DNA of 64,000 nucleotides. Origin: Galaxea fascicularis. Taxonomy: Eukaryota; Cnidaria; Anthozoa; Scleractinia; Euphylliidae. The notes under the pieces were generated by a model that was not told the DNA's origin, made no database searches, and saw nothing but the letters and a program-made list of their open reading frames with translations. The DNA is taken from NCBI GenBank assembly GCA_948470475.1, contig OX419336.1, positions 4,255,484 through 4,319,483 of the forward strand. The letters run 5' to 3'. This document shows positions 1-11,060 of the stretch, piece by piece; position 1 is the first letter of the stretch; each line of letters begins with the position of its first letter. The translations under genes were made by a program, and so were the position numbers.

Positions 1-2904
1 TTGTCGGTATAACAGCGGCAGCACGAACCAGCACGTACGACATGAACCAGCCCATCAACAAGTCCTTCATTTGCGGAGATGTAGAGTTTACTTCGCAAGT
101 TAATAGATCAAGGTACTAGCAAAATGGCAATTGGCCTCGTTAAACTCAACAGTGTCTTGTTAAGTGGAGTTTTTATTTTTTGTCAAATTTGTTGAATAGT
201 CGCCGGCAATCTTCTTACAGCATGATCAATGAGCGGGATTGGAAATCGGCACTTAGTTTTTCAGTGGAGAAATCAGTGAAGGAAAGCGCAAAATTTCAAA
301 ACCATCAGTGATAATATTGTAAAATGGTGACTAAGCAATAATATGGCATATTTTCTTTAGGTGTTGGTTGAACGGAAGCAAGTGGCTTTACAGAGGTCCT
401 GTTCTAGCTTTTCTCGTGGTAAGTAAATTTAAGAGGCTTAGTGATAAAGGTTACTTCGACGTTTCTTAATTGTTGTTGGAAATCCTCTGAGTTTGTTACT
501 GTTTCCATTCCAGGTTCAGTTACTTGTACCAGATAAATAAATCTCACTGCCTTCTGTTCCCTTTCAAGGTTAATTTTGCAATCTTTGTCATGTTGCTTAA
601 AGTCGTATTTGGTAAGATTGCAGCCAAGTACCAAACCGACCAGATTGAAAGGACAAGGTACGAAATAGACAAAATAAATAATAGACGCAATAAAACAAAC
701 GGTACATCAAAATAACTGATCAGAAAGAAGTGAAAGTGCACTGCGACGTAGGCATTGGACCCGAGGGACCTTGTTGAGACTTGTACACCTTATTCCAAAA
801 TGGCCCCCACTCTAATATTCTTTTGTTTTTATTCAAGTTAGCCCTTATTGCCTCGTTCAAGGTAAACTATTCTTTTAAATTTGCTCTCGAATTGGAATTA
901 AAAAAGTCACTTTGGAACCAGTTTGGAGCCACTTTGGAGAACAAGTTGTATGATACCCAATACATGCAATACGTATGCCTGTAAGTACAGAGGGAAAACC
1001 TGAATTCCCAGTAACACACAGGGAGGTGTCGTTCACAAAGAAAGAGAGATCATGTTTGATTTCCAGTCCAGGAAAAACACACTGACAAGTACCTGCTCCA
1101 GTTCGTAAACATAATTTTTTCTACCATAGAAAAGGACTGAAAAGTGTGGCGGTGCTGCTACCCTTGCTGGGTGTCACGTGGTTATTCGGATTTTTCGTTG
1201 ATTTTCATGAAGCGCTTGACTACATTTTCATTGTTTTAACGTCAACTCAGGTAAGATAGAGTCGCCATTCCGTCAACAAATAAGCAATATAAAGGTAATT
1301 TAAAGCAAAATTGGAATTGAAAATAATAACACTGACTGGCACAACACAATGCAAGTCTAGCTCATTTTCGTATCTCTTGATGTTTTGAACTTTCACCATA
1401 AGCAGAGAGCTAAATAGTACTTGTTTGATTGAAGAACTTCACAGATGGAATGAAATCAATGCACCAATATTTGTCTGTACAATGAAAGAGTTGCCTGACC
1501 CGGCTTCAGTCATCATAATAATGTGCTTTCCCAATTCTCTTCCTTCGTTAACAGGGTATGGTGTTCTGCGTTTTTCATTGTCTTCTGGATGGTCAGGTGA
1601 GAACAGGTCAGGATATTTTTGCATAGATACGACTTTCCAATGCAAACGTTTATCTTTCTAATTACTTTTTATCAGGTTAGGAAAACATTCAACCAGATTC
1701 TGAGGGCGTGTCACGTCGACAAGGTATGTTGAAATGTGTCTCTCGAGAAATGTTGAAGCAGGAAAGACATAACTGAACCAGTGACAACTTTCCCTTGTCC
1801 CTTTTTGTTTCTTTATTCTTGTTTTAGTTTTCATGCGGGCGTTAGTCACGACCGTTTCAGTTCTCAGATTTGCGGTTTTCACTGTAGACACTATGTTGAA
1901 GAAAAAACTAGTAGTTTGTTTAACATTATGAGGCTCGTTCTAGGGAAGTATCCATGTCATGTGTGTAACCTCAAAGGATTATGCACGCGTGCGGCGTTGT
2001 GTGACAGTCATCGCGATTACAATTTTAGTTTAAGGAAAAGTGCCCAGAATTAAAATGGTAGTTTGTACGATTAATAGACCTTTTTACCGATACGGCGGCC
2101 ATCTTGAATTCCGAGGAAATTATGGGATACCCAGGGGGCAGATGAGAAATAATTATAAAGAATACTGTGGCGTGATAACTTTTAACAATAATTTTTCGCT
2201 AACCATAGAAACCACTGCCAAATACCGTGACAGAAAGATGTAACGCTTGTAATATTTGTTTTTGGAATATGAGAGACAAGCAGTAAAAATTTATCCTGAA
2301 AGCTGTGTATACGATAAATTTTCCAGCGATTGCCCCCTCAGCAGCCCATAATTTCTTAGTCAAAACAATAGAATTCAAGATGGCCGCCGTATCGGTAAAA
2401 AGGTCTATTGTAAAGTGGGCGTGAGAGTGACGTCATAGGTTAACAAAATTCAGCAGGAACTGACAGTATGACTGACCTTCCACGTAAACTGCTCTCACTG
2501 ATAGGTTGCTTTAACTAATAAGCTACAGAGAAAATCGAGGTGAGCTGAAGTCTCTCTGGTGGATCTTTGACTCGTGACACACGCCCTGCCAGTGCGACCA
2601 CAAGTCAGTCTTGAAACATTTAAAATGTTGTCAAAGAGAAGGTTAATGTGAACGTACGCATACTTTACATTATCCAAATATCAGAAAAGAAATGTATATA
2701 TAAAAAAAAACAACAAAAATAATTGAGGGTTAATCTGAATGTGAGCATAGTTCCTGTTTTCCTAATAGTCAATATTCTGCTTTTTTGTTGCAGGCTATTT
2801 TGCCAGGCAAACAGAGAAGAGAATATACGGTGAACGGAAATGTCGACAAGCAGCGGGGAGTAAGAAAAACGATGAATGGAACAAACGAGACACCGAGTAA
2901 ATAA
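1..2904 (+). CDS. Adhesion-family GPCR (class B2), 3' part, 7 exons, 5'-truncated by window
   Basis: Exons 1-112, 361-418, 569-657, 1130-1250, 1555-1596, 1676-1723 and 2794-2904 (TAA at 2902-2904) join with matching phases at every junction. Reading starts at base 3 inside the TM4/ECL2 region (VGITAAAR...), then the ECL2 cysteine segment CWLNGSKWLYRGPV, TM5 (VNFAIFVMLLKVVF), TM6 with the adhesion-GPCR hallmark LLPLLGVTWLFG, and TM7 (YIFIVLTSTQGMVFCVFH). It ends in a short basic tail starting VRKTFNQIL. The TM6 and TM7 signatures are typical of adhesion GPCRs: surface receptors with a long autoproteolysed ectodomain, which would lie left of the window. The ECL2 carries about 20 extra residues and an additional Cys (SFICGD) compared with common family members. 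Last-exon tail is polar, about 36 residues. Subfamily and ligand cannot be told from this part. Confidence 0.85.
2073..2409. repeat. MITE-like element with perfect 39-bp terminal inverted repeats
   Basis: The left end AATAGACCTTTTTACCGATA... (2073-2111) and the right end (2371-2409) are exact inverted copies over 39 bases. The 337-bp interval has no meaningful reading frame. It sits in the last intron of the adhesion GPCR gene. The terminus contains GGCGGCCATCTTG, which also mimics a YY1-type site. The perfect arms suggest a recent non-autonomous DNA transposon. No clear target duplication was identified. Confidence 0.8.
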
Positions 2905-4007
2905 ACAGGAGAAAGTGATGCAGGATATTTTGCCCCGTAAATGCATATTCATTTTGTCCGTGGTACGACAGAATATTGAACAATTATTCACTGAAGTGGA
3001 AGTGGTCAGCGACACTTAAGAGAATAATTGCTTAAGTGTATTTTAAAACTAACACAGTGAGATAGAGCTCAAAGCTCAAAAATGAATTTGGACTCATTTT
3101 TTTCTGTCAACTACTAGGATTTTTGCGCGAGTTGCTCGGATGCGAATGGCACTGAACTGTTCACGACTTGAGTGGCCATTTAGAGCTGGCGAAAAACACT
3201 GTCCACTGTTGTAGTATATACACTTAGGATTATGCGTTAGGGCAAAAGCTAAGATCTGTTGCTCTGGGCAGTTAAGAATAAAGTTACCAATCCTGACAAA
3301 AACCGGGAAAGCGATTTTAATTATGATTTTCCTGTCACAGAGAGTATTAATTAAAAACTGAGAAGCAGAGATAGAAAGCATAATAAATTTGGGCGCACAA
3401 ATTAGACATCAGTACACATGCGCCACATTCCAGCTTCTCCCTAGAATTTGAAATCTCTGTATCCGATCCCAATATAAATCACTACTTGTATATAAATTTG
3501 TATATATATTTGGACAATCTCGATATCAACACGTGTTTTAATTACAATGACATTGAAAAGGCCTAAACAAGAAAAGAATGAACATTTGTTCTCCAATTTA
3601 AAAATTGGTCTTGGAAGTCTGGAGAGTAGTAATATAAAAAACAATTCTAACTACACAATTATACCGTAAGTTCATCTTTTTCTCAAACTAAAAATAAAAT
3701 AATTTACTCGGAACCTCTGGATCGGAAATTTTAAACAGTTGGAGCGTTAATATAATTAGCTAGCGTTAGGATCAGCTTGGCGTTAGAATGCATTATTATT
3801 ATTATCATTATTATTAAGCATTGATCTAGGATCCAGATGTTCCAAGTTTATTGAACAGTCTGAGCAAAAATTTCTACATAACTTTTCTAATTTTATTAAC
3901 TGTACATAGCTTGATTAACGTTCGATCTTGTTCTGATGTGAAGTATATTTAGGAAACGTACTCCCCTTTGATATTAAGTCAATACTTGCACAAACGACAT
4001 TCTGATT
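2905..4007. other. 3' flank of the adhesion GPCR, no gene seen
   Basis: Contains the putative 3' UTR of the receptor, with an AATAAA at 3382-3387 that could be its polyadenylation signal. The remainder is AT-rich. Reading frames here are short and show no homology signal or coding exons that I could recognise. Confidence 0.5.
3382..3387 (+). terminator. Candidate poly(A) signal AATAAA
   Basis: First plus-strand AATAAA I noted downstream of the adhesion GPCR stop at 2904, about 480 bases away. Position alone supports it, so the true cleavage site is uncertain. Confidence 0.35.
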
Positions 4008-4557
4008 TTAAAGTGTATGACAGATTTTTTTTATTTACTCGATTAAATCTCCCCAATGTACGGATAAGTATAGCAAAAAACAATTTTCGATAGCGATTTT
4101 CCTTCCCCGTGTTTTGATGTATTAAAAGCGTCGAATTTCACTTCCGGTGGGGTACAAAACCGCGAGACCAAAAACAGGAGACTGGGAACGATTGTGACGT
4201 CATTTCAGGACTTCAAGCTTCGCGAAAAATAGATTTCTCAGTCATTTTCTTATCGTGAACTTCGCAATTTGCTAAGAAATGGTACAATAGTGCGTTGTTT
4301 ATAAGAAAATAAGAAAACGTCGGAGAAATCTGTTTTTTGCAAAGCTTGAAGTCCTGAAATGACGTCACAATTGTTCCCAGTCTCCTGTTTTCGGTCTCGC
4401 GGCTTTGTACCCCACCGGAAGTGAAATTCGATGCTTTTCGTACGTCCAAACACGGGGAAGGAAAATCGCTATCGAAAATTGTTTTTTGCTATACTTATCA
4501 GTACATTGGGGAGATTTAATCGAGCAAATAAAAAAAAGTCTGTCATATACACTTTAA
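4008..4557. repeat. Long-hairpin element, arms about 235 bp, 550 bp in total
   Basis: Starting at TTAAAGTGTATGACAGA on the left and ending in its near-complement on the right, the two arms match almost continuously for over 230 bases with scattered mismatches and small indels. A loop of about 80 bases separates them. Shared landmarks in both arms are CTCCCCAATGTAC, CCACCGGAAGTGAA and TGACGTCA. There is no coding capacity. The structure is that of a foldback/MITE-type non-autonomous element. Transcripts would form a long double-stranded RNA. Confidence 0.85.
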
Positions 4558-5273
4558 GTACAGGCAGCTTATATAAAGTTGCTTCATTGCTCCAAAACAA
4601 CTTAAAATTGCTACATGAATTTGGCCAGTCACTGGGATGCTTAGGAAGTCCTTACAATTCATTACAACTAAAAACTTAGTGTAAAATTAATAAACCTCTG
4701 TCAGTAATCACTTCTGATTTATAAAATGCGACCATCCGTGAAACATTGCTTAATCACAAACGTCGCCTGTAATATTTAGCGGTAATTTTAAGATTGCATA
4801 AATAGCGCCCCCCCCCCCAAAAAAAAGAAAAAATTCTTGAACAAAACTTGAATTTCGCAAATTTCAGCATCATGTGCTTCCTCACCCTACTCAAAATCGT
4901 AACCCGAGCCCAAGAAAATGTTGTTCAGGGCAACGTGCAGAGGGCGGGCCGCGCTGACAGCAAACGGTTCCTAACATGACGTCATGAAATATACACATGA
5001 CCACAATGGAGGTTGGTAGTTGCCGCTGCTGCTTTAAAATTGCTGATCAATCTCGTTCTCAGAGCCCACGTGCCTTTTGGTCAGCGCCAAGACATGGAGA
5101 TACGTGGGCGCTGGGAACGAGATTGATATTGCATTGATCATGGACAGACTTTGTGTGCTTGTTCCGCAGTAGGATTACTGCCTTTAACAAAAATGACCAC
5201 CTCTCTAATGTGTAGAGATTCTGAGACGTTTATGTCGTCTTATTACCTTGTTAATATGACCTCATGCATGGTT

Positions 5274-5451
5274 ATAGATCGTTTTCAGTCTCGTGACCAG
5301 CGGCCATATGGTTCAATGTAACAAAAGAAAGTATTTGCATAAAAATAGAGTTCAATTCCCAGAAGGTTAGCCTTGTGCACCAGCATGGCCGCCATTCCTT
5401 TGCTTTTGTGCACCAACATGGCCGCCGTGATGTCATGTGAAAACGATCTAT
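5274..5451. repeat. MITE family A copy 1 (178 bp)
   Basis: Ends ATAGATCGTTTTCA (5274) and TGAAAACGATCTAT (to 5451) are inverted copies. Internal landmarks are GTGACCAGCGGCCATAT, AAGTATTTGCATAAAAATAG and ACCAACATGGCCGCC. Diverged copies with the same internal order lie at about 23297-23481 and 51095-51237, which defines a dispersed family of short non-autonomous elements. Confidence 0.75.
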
Positions 5452-6940
5452 GGGGTTAGTGGAAGTGGATATGATCTCATGTCTATAAAACGGTTTAACA
5501 TTTTCTTGAGCGTCGCGCATACGGTTTTGAGTGGATGTAAATTGAATCAGTTCTATCTTGACGTTTAATAAATTTACAAAAAAAAAATGTTGATTTTTAC
5601 GTGGTTTTCTGGTAATTATGCAATCAATTAGCACCAAAGACGCTTACGATTGCTGTCTTGACGTGATGCGGTTTAGGAGCCCAGAGATCAAATAATCGAA
5701 AGAGAATCTGAAAATCATATCGAAAAGGTAAGACTGACAGAGGTTTTTACATTCAAGTACTTATATCAAATTAACTAATAATTAAGTATACAACAGCTAA
5801 CCCCTTCACACCGCAAGTCTTGAACTGATGACTTCATATAAAGTCCTTAATTCCCTTTTCCGTAGATAAAACACCAATACGATCAGTGAGAGTCTGCACT
5901 TTTTAAGGGGCACTTCCCAGGTGCACTAATCAGCTACATTAGTTCTGCGGTTTCTCATCTGATTAAGTCTTCCTCAACTCCAAACGTCTTCCTTTTAATC
6001 CGGTTCCTTGTTCGTGTGTTGCACGAACCAGAAGCAGATATCGTTATTAGTTCGGCACTAACGCTCCTTTGGTATCCGAGACGAGCCAAAAACACACTCG
6101 GCCATGTGCGGATTTTCTGTTCCTTACTGATTCTCTCCAGACTTCTGTAGATGTGAGAACGAGGTGCATCGGTGTTTGATATTAATGTAGAAATTGCTTT
6201 AGTCGAACAAGATAAAGAATAAAAATAAAGGTTACCTTAAACCACAAAGAGCGTGCCGTATCCACGTCTTACCCGGCTCAGGATGCCGGTTACTGGTGCG
6301 AAACGTCTTATAGACGATGGAAAAATTATAGGCAGGGCATTCCCCACAAAGTAAAATTTTCACAGGTATTCAGTACAATAGTGTCTTGTTCTTACCTGTC
6401 ACAGTCACCTGTCACAGGTGTAAATTTAGAACTAAAACGTGCCACGCAGAAGCGCCTTGATTGTTGGACATGGGCTAACAGGCACAGTGGATTAGATGTA
6501 AAATTTTCTCCAACCATCAGTCAAGCGCCTGTGGACAAAAATGACTCCTAACATAACCCTATCAGTTCAGTTTTTGCTTGGCAAAGTAACCAATGAGCGC
6601 TACGTATTTCCCATCCTCACTTTCCGTGATTTGAAAACAGTTCAACTGAACGAAAAAACCCCCAAGCACTTAACAGTCTTTAATTCTTAATTTATACCTG
6701 AAGCCAATAATAAACAGCCTTGAATTGTGACTTTTAACAAGTAAAAGGCTTCGAATTTAATTTAACTGAAGCGCTAACTGTCAATTTTATTTACCTCGTC
6801 TCTGCTATTACTCGAACACTTAAGTTTCGTGGATTCAAGAACTGTGTCGGAATTTTTCATACCTTTTTTACGGAAACCGACCTTGGGAAAACAGCAGGGA
6901 AGGTCAGTATATGATCACGGCCGTTATATATGGAATTTTC
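5452..6940. other. Intergenic stretch, no gene recognised
   Basis: Both strands were inspected. Only short frames occur. There are no exon pairs with convincing splice sites and no recognisable protein motifs. Confidence 0.45.
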
Positions 6941-6943
6941 TGC

Positions 6944-7022
6944 ATTATCATCGTCATCATTATCATCTTCGTCATCGAAGCCAGCAGCAGCAATATCATC
7001 ATCATCGTCGTCATCGTCGCAG
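6944..7022. repeat. Degenerate (CAT/CGT)n trinucleotide repeat
   Basis: Tract of ATC, GTC and CGT triplets. Because the period is three, every frame gives an artificial low-complexity peptide (poly-Ser, poly-Asp, poly-His, or Ile/Val-rich), so the reading frames across it should not be taken as genes. Confidence 0.85.
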
Positions 7023-7385
7023 GAGATAAACTTCACCACCACCGCAGCTCTGTTCCTTAAGATTAAAGCACAAAGAAAAGCACAAAAACGAAGGACATAC
7101 AGGCCTCCAGAACATAGTGAAAAGTGAGTTATGCCTAATTTTTCAGGCCCACTCCGAGACGGAGAGCTCTGAGGTTGGCATCAAATGTCACCGAGACAAA
7201 TTAATCACCGTTTTCACCTCTAGTCGTGTCCATCGTGGTAGCCGCCCTCATCGGTACTTGGGGATGGCTTTGAGAAATTACAGCATGAATACTGTCCTGG
7301 AATCGAGTCTTCAGTCTCAAGGTATGCGATTCTACATAATAAAAAAACATGCTGTAAAAGGAGAAGCAATCCATCAACAGTCAAT

Positions 7386-7620
7386 TAAGCTCGCCGCACA
7401 CGTGAGGAAAGAGCTGAGCAAAATTCCCGCGAGGCAGTTAGCTCAGCCGTTTCCTCAAGTGTGCGGCAAATTTTCCGTGAAAACATGTTTGATATTTTCC
7501 TCATCGCCTCGCGAGGCGAATTTCTCACCGAAAATTTGCCGCACACGTGAGGAAACGGCTGAGCTAACTGCCTCGCGGGAATTTTGCTCAGCTCTTTCCT
7601 CACGTGTGCGGCGGGCTTTA
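7386..7620. repeat. Palindromic MITE-like element (about 235 bp)
   Basis: Left arm CGCCGCACACGTGAGGAAAG... and right arm ...CTTTCCTCACGTGTGCGGCG are inverted copies over about 70 bases. A second inverted pair lies inside, around 7455 and 7540 (TTTGCCGCACACGTGAG and its complement). E-box CACGTG sites are repeated in the arms. Apparent long frames on both strands here come from the palindrome. Confidence 0.8.
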
Positions 7621-8370
7621 GTTGCTCTGTTCTCGAGCCCTTTCCCAAAAGAAGATCAAGGAACTTACTCAATGCCACTTACTCTGTCGCCCTACACTCT
7701 AGAGTCTGACAGGTCTCTCGTTCACGGTTGATAACTCAGTAATCTCGTTTTGTCTCGAAAACACTGCTAACAAAAGAGAAATAACAAATGAATAACAGAT
7801 CCATCAATCCATCAGTATATCAACCAAAAAGTAGTTGAACAGACTACCTTAAATCAATTCCATAGTTTCGGAAGAAGGTAAAACATATCGTACTTCGCTG
7901 TCCATGCAATATGTACGCTGGAGTACTGTGTATTGGTCTCTACTTCAGTGGCGAATGTCATCGTAATATACTGTTAAATAAGAGAATACACACCAATCAA
8001 AAATGCTAAAATTGTGCTCAACTTGCAGACGACTTTGGAAAAATAGGCGGCTATTAGGCTAACAAGATTAATGTTCAGCGAGTTTTCAGATGAAGGTGAA
8101 TGAAAATCAATGAACGTGAAAGTAACATTGATCAAGATAGCAATAATGAGCTGGAATCATGCTAAATTCCCCTCGATTTTATCTATTTCGTCTTTGCAAC
8201 TGTTGACAAGCGATATGGATCGTGAGCGACCGCAGCTTAAAATTTGCAAATTTACTTAAGTTGTGCCTAAACCCTGTAATCGTTTGTTTCACAAAATATT
8301 AATTAAACCTACCAGTAGACTGTCGACTAGAATAGCGATGGTAGCCAGGATATCTTCAGCTTAATTCAAT

Positions 8371-8494
8371 ATCGTCATCGTCATCATCGTCATCATCATC
8401 GTCGTCCTCATCATCGTCGTCGTCATCATCATCGCCGTCGTCGTCCTCATCATCGCCGTCGTCGTCCTCATCATCACCATCATCATCATCATCA
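8371..8494. repeat. (CATCGT/CAT)n microsatellite
   Basis: About 125 bases of imperfect CAT, CGT and CCG triplets, similar in composition to the tract at 6944-7022. No coding evidence. Confidence 0.9.
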
Positions 8495-8499
8495 TCTCA

Positions 8500-9742
8500 T
8501 GATCACCGTTACTGTCACTTCCTCGCTTTTAGTTCTTCATTCCGCTGTTTGTCTTAAACAAACGGCTCATGGACAAAATCAAGTTAGTCAAGCAGGGGTG
8601 AATAAACCATAGGAGTAAAATCAAAAATTCCATTAGTTTATGTTGTAGCATTTCAGCACATTGTTTTGAATTCGGTTTTGAGTGGTTATGTTTTAGTTGT
8701 CGATTTTCATAGATTTAGGTTTCAATTTATTTTCTCGATTATATTTTATTCTCCAGTTCACTTTAACGTTTAATTGTCTTTATTTTTTATCTTTGAGTTT
8801 ATTTATTTTTACACTTTTTATCTTTGTTATTTATTAATTAGTCGTTTATATATTTCAATATTATCACTAATTTTTTTACATGACATTTTCAAAATAAAAG
8901 CCTCACCGTACTTTCCTCCTGGGTGAGCGCCGCTATAGAGCTTCCACGACATCCGTGAAACCATTTAGCACTTCGATTGTGCTTTCATGCTTTTTTCTAG
9001 AGAACACTTTAAGGAAGAAAATTGAAATAAAATAAAACAAGTTTCATCGACATCTTGCTCTAGTTTTCTAGTCCCAAGTGATCACTTTCTCGTTGTCCTT
9101 TTGTATCACTGAAAATGAGAGAGGTGTTAGAACCAAATCAAGTAATGAGGCTTCCTTTAATTAGTAAGCTTAATTAAAGTGGCAAATGTATTGCTGGGTC
9201 AAAAAATAAACATTTTTTCATGGATGTGAATTCTATAAATGTTTTCAGATTTTCCGTCAGTTCATAACTGATTTGTCAGTACAAATTCATTGGTTTGAAT
9301 TCCATGGAAATCTATACCCCATTTCTCTCATACTGACCTCACAAGCAACAGATTCTTCCAGCTAGTGCTTGATACCACTCTGCTGTGGGCATCTACCATG
9401 GCTGCAGTGTCGTCTGGTGTACCTTTCGGTTCATCTAGACAACGCTTTTCAGAGCGAATTAAGGTCAGTATGCATAGGGCTCCATTGAAGTAACTGAGAA
9501 TCTATGCGGCTTTTCGTAGACAAAAGAGTTAAAACTATTGTTATTTCCTAGTTTGGTAGAGTGAGCCTAAATGAGAAAACGGGCATTTTATTCTCGTCTG
9601 GCCTTCATCAGATATGAGTCAGTATTTCCTGTTGTAGCAAAGGACTGAACATTACGACTTTTTATCTCGTTTACATCACCTTTCAGTTTCTCCCTTTTTT
9701 TCCCATTATAACTGTATCTCGCAAAATTTACTTGGTCAGTCG
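8500..9742. other. Intergenic AT-rich stretch, no gene recognised
   Basis: No splice-consistent exons or protein motifs were seen on either strand. Confidence 0.4.
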
Positions 9743-9744
9743 TT

Positions 9745-10048
9745 AAGGCTGGTTGTCACTAGCGCATAAGCACAAGCGCTGGCATAAAGACATGAGAAGA
9801 ACAAACCCACTTATTTGTGTTATGCTGTTTTCACCACAGATAAGTATAAGTAAAAGCACAAGAAGAAAGGAACTGTTCGTTTTTCTTGTGCTTATGCTTA
9901 TACTTATGTCGAGCACGTTGCTGGTGAAAACAGCATAAGACAAATAAGTGGGTTTGTTCTTCTTCTTGTTCTTCTGCTTCTGCTCCTGCTTATGTCGCTG
10001 CTGTTTTCATTTGCACTTTTGCTTATGCGCTAGTGAAAACCAGCATTT
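9745..10048. repeat. MITE family B copy 1, palindromic, ATAAGCATAAG-rich (about 304 bp)
   Basis: Outer ends read GGCTGGTTGTCACTAGCGCA and its complement (TGCGCTAGTGAAAACCAGC). Inner arms contain repeated CTTATGCTTATACTTATG-type motifs and CCACTTATTTGT/ACAAATAAGTGG pairs, so most of the element folds on itself. Diverged copies with the same GGCTGGTTTACAC ends and CATAAGCATAAG core lie at 17468-17653 and about 54815-55048. Confidence 0.8.
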
Positions 10049-10479
10049 AGAATACAAAACTTGCAATCTACAGATCCTGGTTATTCCTCTCTATAATCGG
10101 TGATGAAACATGGCCGCAATGATGTAACGTTGGAATGGTCTACTCATCTAAATGCAACTGCTTCTCAATACAACTGTTGAAAAATCAAACTGAAATACAA
10201 GACAAAATGGAGCAACATTAAAGTCTCGGAGAAACTTTCCAGCTTAATCCTAAACTGTTCCCTGACGAATGGGCCGGAATTCCATAATTCCATTAAATGC
10301 AAAAATTGGTCTAGTATCCTGATCGCAAATAAAATCAAAGTCATCACAGCCCATGTTGCATTAAAAGCCTTGAGATATGATTCATGTCACACAACCGACC
10401 GTTCTGACTATTCTCTCTTCAGTTCTTCCTTTGTAAACGATGTTAGAGTATTTTTTGTTCTTGATCATAACGAAGGCCA

Positions 10480-11060
10480 TAAGTCCTTCTTTGCAACGTT
10501 GTTATTGCAGAAATTCTTTTCTCTTAGACTCCCGTGTTGCTTTCCAAATTTTTCTACAGTGTAGGACTTGCTTTAGTATGGTCATAGCTAAGGGCAAAAG
10601 TCTATGGGCTTGAATTCCATAAAATATGACCTTGCTGGGTTTCTTCAGATACTAACCTTACACTGAGGCAACACAGGTTTTTTTCATTCTTTCTCGGCTG
10701 TTGTAGAAGTAGTCCCTCGATATATAGCTGCAGGTGTCATCAGGCCGCCGGGACTTCTTGCTCATCAAGAGAAAGTTCTTTCATGATAAGTTCATTTGCA
10801 AACCAACCAAGACTATGCCAGAACGATTGCTCATCATACAGACGTCTGGAATAGGTTTCTCAAACGAATGAGATAAATAATTTTCTCCTGTGAAAAGAGC
10901 TTATTTGTTAGACTTTTACTGCTCCCAAACTTTTCCTCGAGTATGTTTACCTTTTATAGCAAAAGCCCATGAGTTTGACTATGGTTAAATCCACTTCAGT
11001 GATTTCTTCTATACGAACCTGGCAACATCACACCTATCCAAGATGTCGCACGCGTCACTA
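10480..11060. repeat. Two degenerate direct-repeat segments, spacing about 363 bp
   Basis: The segments around 10480-10690 and 10890-11060 share order and short blocks: TTAGACT, CCAAATTTTTC versus CCAAACTTTTCC, GCAAAAG, then a TTGAATTCC-like and a TTCTTCAGATAC/TTCTTCTATACG block. Similar but weaker blocks occur near 9290 and 11370. This may be a decayed tandem repeat. Alignment by eye only. Confidence 0.25.

Noticed and set aside
6930..7204. Plus-strand exon chain ending KRRTYRPPEHSEK then PTPRRRALRLASNVTETN with stop at 7204
   Set aside because: Joining the two parts needs an intron of only 23 bases (7124-7146), too short to be spliced, and the upstream part is a trinucleotide repeat that gives artificial peptides in every frame.
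7117..7731. 204-codon plus-strand ORF
   Set aside because: More than a third of it lies in the palindromic element 7386-7620, where the mirrored sequence is open on both strands; no homology signal.
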